From Excoecaria cochinchinensis (taxonomy: Eukaryota; Streptophyta; Magnoliopsida; Malpighiales; Euphorbiaceae): a stretch of DNA of 64,000 bases. The notes beneath the pieces were generated by a model that was given only the letters and a program-made list of their open reading frames with translations, was not told the origin of the DNA and did no database searches. Below are positions 22,422-31,883 of the stretch, piece after piece. The position numbers were made by a program, and so were the translations under genes. Position 1 is the stretch's first letter, and every line of letters begins with the position of its first letter. Location of the stretch: positions 32,131,001 through 32,195,000 of the forward strand of contig CANTUQ010000004.1 of NCBI GenBank assembly GCA_947683425.1, given 5' to 3'.

Positions 22422-23324
22422 TAAAGTGCCTAGGTGCAGGGGTCACTTCTTCAGTGGAAGAATTTCCCTTTTCAGAAGATGCTTGGCTAAGGATAGCCGC
22501 TACTTCCTGTTCTGACGTGGCTGATAGGATGATGTTTGTTGGCTGTGAATTCCTGAGTGGACTCTGATTGGATTCCTTTATGCTGAGGATAAGGAGTCTG
22601 ATAAGAAAATTTGTCGTTATCGAACTTTTGTCTAACTGCTTCTGGATTGGCTCTGCTTTCTTGAAAAGAATCCCACCACTTTACTCGGTATTCACGGTAA
22701 AGGATAGGAATGACTGATTCTGTTGATACATGATAGTTCCAAGTAATGATCCAAGGTATTTTAAATTCATTACAGAATTGCAATAAGGAATCATTAAACT
22801 TGGTTTGGTGCTGCTCTCGATACTTTTCAAAACCTTGAAGAACTTGTTGAGGAAATATAGAGTGTATTGGTCCCATATAATCAAACCATCTTAGAAACCA
22901 ATTAGGATAGAATCCTGAAAACTTGTTGGAAAAATAAAAGAACCAAGAATGATTATAATTTCAGAGATAAAAAGCTTTAAACCAAGCCTCCTGATAGTCG
23001 TAATAATTGAAATGATTTCTGGCAGGAAATCCTGTTAGAACTTTGTTGGCGTGAATTCTGATAAAGTTACAATCTTGAAAATCTTAACCTTACTGTAGTT
23101 GATCTTGGTAGAGTCTTGATTATAATTGTGTTCAATAACCACTGAATCGGTATCTACTAAAATCATTTCATAGAACTCTCTGGTTTTTTCTGGGCATTCT
23201 TCTAAAAAATGAAATCCTTTTGAGAAAATAAATTCAATTAGCTTATAGAAACTCTGATTTTCTATTAAATTTTATTCCTCTGTTTCAAAAACTTTGATAA
23301 ATTTTCTTAGGTTTAACTTTGATA
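22422..23324 (-). pseudogene. Viral ORF4, 3' two-thirds, copy A, broken
   Basis: Matches 29205-30171 of copy B in reverse. It starts abruptly at the rearrangement junction, carries a stop in the early part, reads openly from 22876 to 22487, and then shifts frame where about 14 bases present in copy B are missing (near 22520). It is a truncated duplicate and cannot give a normal product. Confidence 0.8.
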
Positions 23325-23526
23325 GCTGAGGGACCACCTTACGCCTCTCCTGGGCTATTGGCTGACCAACGCACGCCTTCAGGGCTGACTAACGTTTCCT
23401 ACTTTCGTTTCTGCAACTATTTCTAAAACAAATTTGCTTCCCGCAGCTGGGTGGTCCCGTGAATACTTTCAGGTTCAATCTTTACTGTTGATTATTTCTA
23501 AGCAGATTTGATTAAGATAAACTATT

Positions 23527-24579
23527 ATGAATAGGTTATCTAAAATTCTCTCTGAAAACCAATCAGGATCTAGTTCTAATTCAGATAGAGATTTAGGAAA
23601 TTCTTTAGATATGAATTCTTTAGAAATTAATATAGATAAAGTAGAACAAGATTTACATAATTGGACTATTCCAAAACAGAACATTAAAATGATATATTCA
23701 ATAGGAACTTTTGACTTTATGTCTAGTTATTCAATTAAAACAACAGAACAAACTTTACCTATAAATCAGGAACATGCTAATATTCAACTATTTTCAGGAG
23801 AAGCTATTAATAATCATAGGAGAAATAAATATAAATATTTGCATATAGGAGCAGTTCAAATAGCCATTAAACCTTTATTCAGGTTAGGATTAGACGTCCC
23901 TGTTTTAATGTGTTTAAGAGATGCCAGACATTTAGATTTTTTAAATTCTTTACTTGCTATGGCCGAAACTAATTTAGCTAATGGACCAGTTTACTTTAAT
24001 TGCTACCCAGGATTTACTTTAAGTTTGTATGACAGACATTTGATGGATACCCTAACTTTAACGGTTAAAATAAAAAATTTAAATGTTAAAGAAGAAGTAA
24101 AAGCAGTAGCTGTAATTTATAGGATATATTATAAGGTTATGACAACTTCAATAAATCCTAAATCAGTTAATACTTTAACAAAAGATGAAACTATTATATT
24201 TGAAGGTAACCGAGCACACTCTAATATTCAGATACCTAAAAGGTTAAAGTGGGATGAAATAACTAGATCAACCAGATGGAATCTTCAGGAAATAAGCGAA
24301 CCTAGACTAATAAACATAGATGATCAGGTTTCTAGAATAATAGAACATACAGATGGATCTGTAGAGATAGATTTTACTAATACTCCTCAGTCAGGTAGGC
24401 ATTCAGTATATTCTAATAATAGACCTTCTACATCAGCCAGTACTCTAAGACGTACCGCTTCAGCTAGAAATTTAGACATCAGAGGAATAGATTTTAGAGG
24501 AAATATTCCTAAACCTATTTACACAGAAGAAACTGAATCGTCAGTAAGTCCTACTAGATCGCAAATGGAAAATTTTTAA
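23527..24579 (+). CDS. Viral movement protein (30K superfamily), copy B
   Basis: The 350-residue frame has the central pattern LMCLRDARHLDFLNSLLAMAE, then LANGPVYFNCYPGFTLSLYD and MDTLTLTVK, the hallmark of caulimovirid movement proteins, which form tubules or modify plasmodesmata for cell-to-cell spread. The C-terminal third is Ser/Thr/Arg-rich and probably disordered. It is uninterrupted, begins 87 bp after the leader junction at 23440, and is followed after 15 bases by the coat ORF. The tandem copy at 31884 differs at eight residues by my count. Being in an integrated, rearranged locus, its expression is doubtful. Confidence 0.9.
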   Translation: MNRLSKILSENQSGSSSNSDRDLGNSLDMNSLEINIDKVEQDLHNWTIPKQNIKMIYSIGTFDFMSSYSIKTTEQTLPINQEHANIQLFSGEAINNHRRNKYKYLHIGAVQIAIKPLFRLGLDVPVLMCLRDARHLDFLNSLLAMAETNLANGPVYFNCYPGFTLSLYDRHLMDTLTLTVKIKNLNVKEEVKAVAVIYRIYYKVMTTSINPKSVNTLTKDETIIFEGNRAHSNIQIPKRLKWDEITRSTRWNLQEISEPRLINIDDQVSRIIEHTDGSVEIDFTNTPQSGRHSVYSNNRPSTSASTLRRTASARNLDIRGIDFRGNIPKPIYTEETESSVSPTRSQMENF

Positions 24580-24594
24580 TTAAGCAATTATATA

Positions 24595-27046
24595 ATGAGT
24601 TTTGAAATTAATAAAGAATTTTTAAGAGCAGATTTAAAAGCTGAATATAATAAAGAAAAAAGAGAATGGTATTTTAATAATTTTTCTAAAATAGAGTTAG
24701 AAAATTTTAGAAGAATTTGGTATAGAGATATGGAAGAACAAAAAGTTAATATGCCTTTATTTTTATGGTTTGAAAATTATTGCTATCAGAATAATATTAA
24801 TTATCCCTTTGAAAAAAAATTTAGAATGTTAAATAAAGTAGGTAAACTTTGGAATTTAGCAAATGATGAACGTATTATATCTATCCATCCTCCATTAGAA
24901 AACATAGTATTTAGACAAAATGATCCGGATTATATAGGAATACCTTTTATAGAAATAAAAGAAGAAGACTCTAGAGATAAAAGAATCCAATATATTATGC
25001 TTCAGAATAATTATACTAATCAAACTCTAGAAACTATAGGAAACCAGTTAAATAGAATAGAAGCTGTAGTACAAAAACCAGTACCAATAGAAACAGTTAC
25101 CCCAAAACCAATTATAGAAGAAAAACCTTTCTTTAAACCCTTTATGTTTTCAGGAACACCTGTTAACCTTAATAAAGAAGAATCTATATTAAGAAAAATA
25201 GAAGAAAGACTAGGAAATATAAATATTAATTCAAAACCAATTATAAAGGACAAACAAAAGGATAAACAAGTTGCTGTTTTAAATAAAGAAAAGGATTCAG
25301 AATCAGATATAGATTCAATAACTGAAATAGAAGTTCAATTTAGTCAACCAACAGAAAATACTTTAGAAATAAATAAATTACGAAGAGACGCTCCATTACC
25401 TACTACTAGAAACTATTATAAGAAACCTACTCCACCAGATATTCAATTTGAAGAAAAATGGTATCAGGCTAATTATGATGGAAAATCAATCTATGAATGG
25501 AATATTGATGGCCAATCAGAATATAGGATACTAAATATTTTAGAAGAAATGACTATGGCTGCTAGTTCTTATAGAACAGTAGGAAATAGAGAACAAACTA
25601 TTGCCCAAGCTTTAATTTTCGGTTTTTCAGGACAGTTGAAAGGATGGTGGGATTATTATTTAACCCATCACGAACAGGAATATATACTAAAAGCAACCAA
25701 AACTATAGTAAAAAGAGAAGGAGAAATGGAAACAGAAACTACTATAGATGATAGTGTTAATACATTGATATTTGCTATAACAAAATGTTTTGTAGGAGAC
25801 CCTAGTCAATATCAGGATAGAAACTCAGAAATATTACAAAACTTAACTTGTCCCAAATTACAAGATTTTAGATGGTATAAGGATATATTTTTAACAAAAG
25901 TAATGACTAGATCAGATTGTAGTAATTCGTATTGGAAAGAAAGATTTGTAGCAGGATTACCTAAATTATTTGCTGATAAAGTAAGAAATAGATTAAGAAA
26001 TGAATATGATAATGTAATCCCTTATCAGGAATTATCTTACGGTCAAATAATTAACAGTATAAATAAAGAAGGATTAGCTATATGTTCCGATATGAAACTT
26101 AAAGCAAAATTAAAAAGAGAAAATATTAATAGTAGAAAAGAATTAGGAGATTTTTGTCAACAATATGGTTACGAAAGGATTAGTGCACCCTCAGCTAGAG
26201 TAAAAGGGAAAAATAAAATTAAACGAAAATATATTCCTAGAAGAAGAACTTATAGGCCCAACATAGAATTAGAAAGGCCCAATTACAGAAAAACTTATTC
26301 AAAGAAAAAATCTTATAAGAATAAAAAAACCCCATAAAAAGGATATAATAATTTGTTATAAATGTGGAAGACCGGGACACTATTCAAAAAATTGTAAAAT
26401 GAAAGGAAAAGTAAATAATTTAGATGCTTCAGAAGAATTAAAAGAGAAAATTATGAAACTTGTAATTAACGATTCCTCAGAAGAAAGCTTATCAGAAGAT
26501 TACTCTGAGAATGATTTAAATAATATAAGTGAAAATGATTCTAGTTGTAGTGATTCAGAATCTTGTGAATGTATAGGAACTTGTCAATGTAATCAGATAA
26601 ATATGATTAGTAATGAACTAGAATTTTTATTAGGTATTATAGATAAAATAGATGATCCAGAAATAAAAAGAGATTATCTAATTAAACTTAAAGAATTAAT
26701 AGGACAAAGGGAGCAAAAAGATTATAAACCCTATAATTTCTCAGAAATTTGTCAAAGATTTAAACAAGTTAATAAAAAATCCTCTATTCAGGATCTTCAA
26801 GAAGAAGTCAAAAATTTAAAACAAGATATGAACATATTAAAAGAAAAAGTCCTACACTTAGAAGAAGAAAACTTAAAAGATAGTCTAAGTAGAATATTTA
26901 AGAATAAAGATCAGGCATCTACTTCATTAATTATTAAAGAACCAGAAAATAAAGATGAATATATTAATAGTATATCTAGAATAAATTATCAGAAATGGTA
27001 TGTAAAATTAGATATAGTCATTATGATTTTCATCTTTCTACCTTAG
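24595..27046 (+). pseudogene. Viral coat protein, copy B, frameshifted
   Basis: An N-terminal acidic and helical region leads into the capsid core (GQLKGWWDYYLTHHEQ, KLQDFRWYKDIFLTKVMTRSDCS, KERFVAGLPKLFADKVRNRL), a basic Arg/Lys stretch and a zinc knuckle (CYKCGRPGHYSKNC, about 26355-26397). An acidic serine region with CECIGTCQC follows, then a coiled coil with leucine heptads (about 26775-26890). The frame is broken at an A-run near 26325-26331, just before the knuckle, by a one-base length difference from copy C. The 3' end overlaps the start of the polymerase frame by about 50 bases. The coiled coil may do the job of a virion-associated protein, but that is inference. Confidence 0.87.
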
Positions 27047-28920
27047 CATTAATAGATAGTGGTGCAGATCAAAATTGTATTCAAGAAGGTTTAGTTCCAA
27101 CTAAATATTACGAGAAAATCTCAGAAAGACTTAGCTCAGCTAGTGGTTCAAAGTTACATATTAAGTATAAATTATCTAAAGTTAAAGTTTGTAATAAAGG
27201 ATATTGTTATAAAACTCAGTTAATATTAATTAAAAACCTAAATTCAGGAGTAATATTAGGAACCCCTTTTTTAACTATGTTATACCCTTTTCAAGTAAAT
27301 AATAATGGATTATCTACTATTATTTTAGGAAAAGAGATTTTATTTGAATTTGCCTTTCCTATGACAGTACGAGATATTAATCAGTTAAAAAATAATATTC
27401 AAGAAATAAATCTTATTAAGAAAAATAAACTAAGTCACATAAAGTATTTAAATCAAGAAATAAGTGAAAGACGAATAGAAAATCAGCTGAATGAAGATAA
27501 GATAAAAGAAAAGGTCAAAGAAATAGAAAATACTTTTTTAAAGGATGTTTGTGCTCTTGTCCCTAATGCTTTTTGGAATAGGAAAAGTCATATAGTTAGT
27601 TTACCTTATGAAAAGGATTTTGACGAAAGACAGATTCCCACTAGATCTAAAGCAATACACATGTCAGAAGACTTAGAAAAACTTTGTAGAAAAGAAATTC
27701 AGGAATTAAAAGATAAAGGATTAATTAGAGACTCGAAATCTCCATGGTCTTGTTCAGCTTTTTACGTCATGAATGCAGCAGAGTTAGAAAGAGAAGTCCC
27801 TAGACTAGTTATAAATTATAAACCATTAAATAAAGTTTTACAATGGATTAGATATCCAATTCCCAATAAAAGAGATCTGTTAAAAAGATTATATAATGCA
27901 AAAATATTTTCTAAATTTGATATGAAGTCAGGATTTTGGCAAATACAAATTCTAGAAAAAGATAGGTATAAAACAGGATTTAATACTCCTTTTGGACATT
28001 ACGAATGGAATGTAATGCCCTTTGGTTTAAAAAATTCTCCATCAGAATTTTAAAATATCATGAATGACATTATTAGACCTATTAATGAATTTTCTATAGT
28101 TTATATAGATGATGTTTTAATTTTTTCAGAAAATATTAATCAACATTTTAGTCATTTAAGAAAATTCTATAATATTATTCACAATAATGGATTAGTAATC
28201 TCTCCAACAAAAATAAAGTTATTCCAAATAAAAGTTAGATTTTTAGGTCATGATATTAATCAAGGAACAATTAGACCAATTAATAGAAGTTTAGAATTCA
28301 CAGAAAAATTTCCAGATGAAATTAAAGATAAAAAACAGCTGCAAAGATTTTTAGGATGTTTAAATTATGTTCATGATTTCTTTAAGGATTTAGGTATAAT
28401 TTGTCAACCTCTTTACGATAGACTTAAGAAAAATCCTTCACCTTGGATAGAAGAACATACCCATATAATAAAAACTATAAAATCAAAAATTAAAAGTCTT
28501 CCTTGTCTTAGTATTCCTCACCCATAAGCATTTTTAATAGTTGAAACCGACGCTAGTGATAAAGGATTTGGAGGAATTCTAAAACAAAAAAAGAAATAAT
28601 AAAGAAGAATTGGTTAGATATTATTCAGGAAGTTGGAATGATACTCAAAAGAATTATTCTACAATTAAAAAGGAAATATTAAGCATAGTTTCATGCATCA
28701 TAAAGTTTGAAGATGATTTATACATGAAAAAATTTTTACTCAGAATAGATTGTCTTTCAGCAAAACATATTTTAGAAAAGGATGTTAAAAATATAATTTC
28801 TAAACAAATTTTTGCCAGATGGCAAGCCCTTCTTAGCAATTTTGATTTTGAAATAGAATTTATTAAAGGACAAAATAATTGTTTGCCTGATTTTCTTTCT
28901 CGTGAGTTTTTACAGGGAAA
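26995..28920 (+). pseudogene. Viral protease-RT-RNase H, copy B, broken
   Basis: The frame begins inside the end of the coat ORF. It shows an aspartic protease site (ALIDSGADQNC), RT motifs (LVINYKPLNKVLQW, FSKFDMKSGFWQI, MPFGLKNSPSEF, the catalytic YIDDVLIFS) and RNase H motifs (VETDASDKGFGGIL, ARWQALLSNFDFEIEFIKGQNN, LPDFLSR). No integrase follows, as expected for a pararetrovirus. It is inactivated by stops at 28051-28053 and 28525-28527 and a frame break at an A-rich run near 28588-28600. The tandem copy C lacks this gene, and copy A lacks it too, so there is no intact version in the window. Confidence 0.9.
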
Positions 28921-30171
28921 ATGAATAATAAGAAGATTTTGAGCAAAGAAAGTATTTCAAAACAGAATAATAATCAGAATGTTTATACTAATCAGATGAT
29001 TCCAGTGTCCCCGAACCGTTTCTCTCCCATAGCACCTAGACCTAGAGCAATAACTCCACAGTTTTTTCCACCAATTTCTTCAAACCTTATCAGAACACCA
29101 CCTTTAATTTCACCTTCTACTTTCAGACCACCAACCTATTCTACTATAGTATCCACTCCCACCTTCACATCCTCATCATCTCCCAAAAGACCTTCATCAG
29201 TTTATCAGTTAAACCCTCGAAGAAAATTTATCAAAGTTTTAGAAACAGAGGAACAAAATTTAATAGAAAATCAGAGTTTCTATAAGCTAATTGAATTTAT
29301 TTTCTCAAAAGGATTTCATTTTTTAGAAGAATGCCCAGAAAAAACCAGAGAGTTCTATGAAATGATTTTAGTAGATACCGATTCAGTGGTTATTGAACAC
29401 AATTATAATCAAGACTCTACCAAGATCAACTACAGCAAGGTTAAGATTTTCAAGATAGTAACTTTATCAGAATGGGGAATGAAACCTCACGCCAACAAAG
29501 TTCTAACAGGATTTCCTGCCAGAAATCATTTCAATTATTACGACTACCAGGAGGCTTGGTTTAAAGCTTTTTATCTCTGAAATTATAATCATTGTTGGTT
29601 CTTTTATTTTTCCAACAAGTTTTCAGGATTCTATCCTAATTGGTTTCTAAGATGGTTTGATTATATGGGACCAATAGACTCTATATTCCCTCAACAAGTT
29701 CTTCAAGGTTTTGAAAAGTATCGAGAGCAGCACCAAACCAAGTTTAATGATTCCTTATTGCAATTCTGTAATGAATTTAAAATACCTTGGATCATTACTT
29801 GGAACTATCATGTATCAACAGAATCAGTCATTCCTATCCTTTACCGTGAATACCGAGTAAAGTGGTGGGATTCTTTTCAAGAAAGCAGAGCCAATCTAGA
29901 AGCAGTTAGACAAAAGTTCGATAACGACAAATTTTCTTATCAAACTCCTTATCCTCAGCATAAAGGAATCCAATCAGAGTCCACTCAGGAATTCACAGCC
30001 AGCAAACATCATCTTATCAGCCTCTTATCTTCAGCCACGTCAGAACAGGAAGTAGCGGCTATCCTTAGCCAAGCAACTTCTAAAAAGGGAAATTCTTCCA
30101 CTGAAGAAGTGACCCCTGCACCTAGGCACTTTATTGACTCACAGGATCCATATGATGATGTAACGTTATAA
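28921..30171 (+). pseudogene. Viral ORF4, unknown function, one internal stop
   Basis: The frame starts at the ATG that overlaps the end of the polymerase reading and continues for about 416 codons, with one stop at 29578-29580. The N-terminal 100 residues are rich in Pro, Ser and Thr. The middle is an aromatic-rich domain (NHFNYYDYQEAWFKAFYL, then after the stop WFFYFSNKFSGFYPNWFLRWFDY and WIITWNYHV, with WWDSF). The C-terminus is Ser/Gln-rich. By position it corresponds to the last large ORF of several caulimovirids, often a translation transactivator or inclusion protein, but I do not recognise the domain with certainty and make no functional call. Confidence 0.7.
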
Positions 30172-30511
30172 AAAAAAAAAAAAAGAAAAGTTTTCTAACG
30201 TTTTGTTTTGCAGGTACTCAATTATATTCAACAGTAAAGATTCTTACTTTAAAGCTTTCCAGCTCAAAAGCTTTTATGGCCGACAGCATCTCACTTTCCA
30301 AATTAGCATCTTCAGAGTCCACTACGTCCTTTCATGGCCGACAAGCATCTTTAGGCTCAACTACATCCTGTCTTTCCACTATCTCCATTATCACAAGACT
30401 CCAAGTGATCACTTCAGAATTCAGACAAAGCTTCAGTAATGAAGATTCCTTCTTATCAGGACAGCTCATAAATTCAGACAGCTCATCAGTTCGAGAAGAA
30501 TCGATCCAACT

Positions 30512-30520
30512 CTATTTAAT
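30512..30520 (+). promoter_or_regulatory. Possible TATA box of the viral pregenomic promoter
   Basis: CTATTTAAT lies about 100 bp upstream of an AATAAA at 30619 and about 215 bp upstream of the small ORFs. In caulimoviruses the transcript start lies shortly after the TATA box and the poly(A) signal within the next 200 bases, so the spacing fits. A frame of 98 codons at 30276-30572 (also present at 21980-22276 on the minus strand) spans this region and is probably not a gene. Confidence 0.4.
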
Positions 30521-30618
30521 CAGAATACTTCTTCAGCAGAAGGTAGAGCCCTTTTTCAAAAGAAAAAATTAGAGAAAATAAGAACAAAAAACCTTTAGTA
30601 ATATCAACCTCCCATTGT

Positions 30619-30624
30619 AATAAA
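30619..30624 (+). terminator. Possible viral poly(A) signal
   Basis: AATAAA, placed downstream of the TATA-like box as in other pararetroviruses, whose RNA reads past this signal on the first pass to give terminal redundancy. Confidence 0.4.
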
Positions 30625-30727
30625 TCCCTAGATCTTCAATTAGTCTTTAACAGAGCTTGCTCATGTATTTCATCCACCACTTATAATATTTCTTCAGAGA
30701 ATAATACATCAGGTATATTTTGAAAAT

Positions 30728-30949
30728 ATGAGTTATTTTGTAAATCGTTTTATTGATTCTTTATCTTCTTTAGATTTTTCAGAAGAACAGGAAAGGGCTT
30801 TACTCAGGCAAGAATTATTAAGTTTAAGAACAGTTTTAACACATCTGCATAATGATTTACATTTAGATGGATTTTGTGATTGTCAGGATTATATTAATAA
30901 ACTTAATTTGATAAACGTTCTTTTAGAATTTCTGCAACATATTTCTTAA
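30728..30949 (+). CDS. Small viral ORF 1 (73 aa), C-x-C family
   Basis: A complete frame of 73 codons between promoter and primer site. Pattern: FVNRFIDSL, a Leu-rich helix (LLRQELLSLRTVLTHLH), the cysteines in GFCDCQDY, and a hydrophobic C-terminal helix (INVLLEFLQHI). It is the first of three adjacent small frames of the same pattern, four bases before the next. Small size, lack of signal peptide and the conserved Cys pair suggest a small helical, possibly metal-binding or dimerising protein; this is inference. The family is not one I recognise. Confidence 0.62.
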   Translation: MSYFVNRFIDSLSSLDFSEEQERALLRQELLSLRTVLTHLHNDLHLDGFCDCQDYINKLNLINVLLEFLQHIS

Positions 30950-30953
30950 ATTC

Positions 30954-31274
30954 ATGGATTTTCCAATAGAAAATATTGAAGATATAGATATGCATTCAGA
31001 TTCTTCTACTTCATCAGATTCATCAGCTTCTTCATATGCACCCATACATGAAAGTTATATTGACGAATTTATTGATAAATTTCAATTAGCATTAATGACA
31101 TTAGATAAAGTAAATGCTAGATTATATATGAAATCAGAATTAGAAAAACATTTAGATTTTATAGAAAAGGAAACAAAGAGTCTACATGAATCAGAGTGTT
31201 GTGGTTGTAAAGACTTCGATATTCAAAAAAGATTTGTAAAACATATAATTGAATTTTTATATATTAATACATAA
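30954..31274 (+). CDS. Small viral ORF 2 (106 aa), C-x-C family
   Basis: This frame has about 40 extra N-terminal residues rich in Ser and Asp (HSDSSTSSDSSASS), then the common pattern: YIDEFIDKFQLAL, YMKSELEKHLDFIEKE, cysteines ECCGC, and a terminal hydrophobic helix (FVKHIIEFL). Its stop overlaps the ATG of the next frame (TAATG at 31272-31276), an arrangement that allows termination-reinitiation. Function unknown. Confidence 0.62.
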   Translation: MDFPIENIEDIDMHSDSSTSSDSSASSYAPIHESYIDEFIDKFQLALMTLDKVNARLYMKSELEKHLDFIEKETKSLHESECCGCKDFDIQKRFVKHIIEFLYINT

Positions 31275-31522
31275 TGAACTCTTTTGGTTCTACCGTTCCT
31301 AATTCCAGAATTGATAATTTAATCACAAATTTATATTTAATAGATTTTGCTTCAGCCGATCAGAGAAACTATTTAAAAACTGAATTAAGAAATTTATTAG
31401 GTTGGTTAGAAGATAATAATCATCTTTGTCACAGAGTAGGTTTTTGTTCTTGTCAGTATACTAAAGCTAAACGAAGATTTATATTACAAATGATTTTCTT
31501 TCTTGAATTATATACTTTTTAA
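31274..31522 (+). CDS. Small viral ORF 3 (82 aa), C-x-C family
   Basis: Third member: RIDNLITNLYLIDF, YLKTELRNLLGWLE, cysteines GFCSCQY, and a hydrophobic end (FILQMIFFLELYTF). It ends 93 bases before the primer site. The three frames align without large gaps at the EL..L, C-x-C and terminal-helix positions, so they look like tandem duplicates. The matching part of this frame also reappears at 34973-35102 after a rearrangement. Confidence 0.62.
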   Translation: MNSFGSTVPNSRIDNLITNLYLIDFASADQRNYLKTELRNLLGWLEDNNHLCHRVGFCSCQYTKAKRRFILQMIFFLELYTF

Positions 31523-31525
31523 TCT

Positions 31526-31589
31526 AATCTCTTCTATTTCTTCTCTCTTCCTATCAAAATCTCTTCTATTTCTTCTCTCTTCCTATCAA
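31526..31589 (+). repeat. Pyrimidine-rich 32-bp direct repeat before the viral primer site
   Basis: Two copies of a 32-bp unit made almost only of C and T (with TCTTCTATTTCTTCTCTCTT), lying 27-90 bases before the primer site. Both copies are also in the inverted copy A near 20967-21030. It could be a plus-strand priming purine tract on the other strand or a leader element; undecided. Confidence 0.7.
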
Positions 31590-31615
31590 AGAATGTTGTC
31601 TGGTCCCGTCCGTTT

Positions 31616-31628
31616 TGGTATCAGAGCC
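31616..31628 (+). other. Viral tRNA-Met primer binding site
   Basis: TGGTATCAGAGCC matches the 3' end of plant initiator tRNA-Met and defines position 1 of a caulimovirid genome by convention. Only one copy is present in the cluster: the inverted copy A stops a few bases before it. Confidence 0.9.
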
Positions 31629-31883
31629 TGGGGGGGAAGATGAGGTAGTTTTATTTAAGCTATTCAAAACGATTATTTTAAGCAAATTTGTTTTAGAAAT
31701 AGTTGCAGAAAGGATAGTTCATGAAAGTAGGAAACGTTGGTCAGCCCTGAAGGTGTTCGTTGGTCAGCCAATAGCCCAGGAGAGGCGTAAGGTGGTCCCG
31801 CAGCTGGGTGGTCCCGTGAATACTTTCAGGTTCAATCTTTACTGTTGATTATTTCTAAGCAGATTTGATTAAGATAAACTATT

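Larger units (their letters stand above)
20945..23439 (-). mobile_element. Virus copy A: inverted, rearranged partial copy
   Basis: In viral sense it runs from leader sequence (23439 down to about 23325, equal to 31683-31806 in the other copy) directly into the middle of ORF4 (from about 23324, equal to about 29205), then through ORF4, the promoter-like region, the three small ORFs, and ends at GGTCCCGTC a few bases before the primer site. Movement, coat and polymerase genes are missing. The head-to-head junction with copy B is at about 23440. Confidence 0.85.

Noticed and set aside
23310..23445. Copy A as a reverse-transcribed spliced viral RNA
   Set aside because: No GT follows the leader side of the join; a deletion with minimal homology explains it better.
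30276..30572. 98-codon frame between ORF4 and the small viral ORFs
   Set aside because: It spans the TATA-like box and is Ser-rich without a domain; kept only as a possibility because it is also open in copy A.
11079..31628. Matches to initiator tRNA-Met as possible tRNA genes
   Set aside because: Only the 12-13 base primer-site complement is present, at the expected positions of retroelements and virus.
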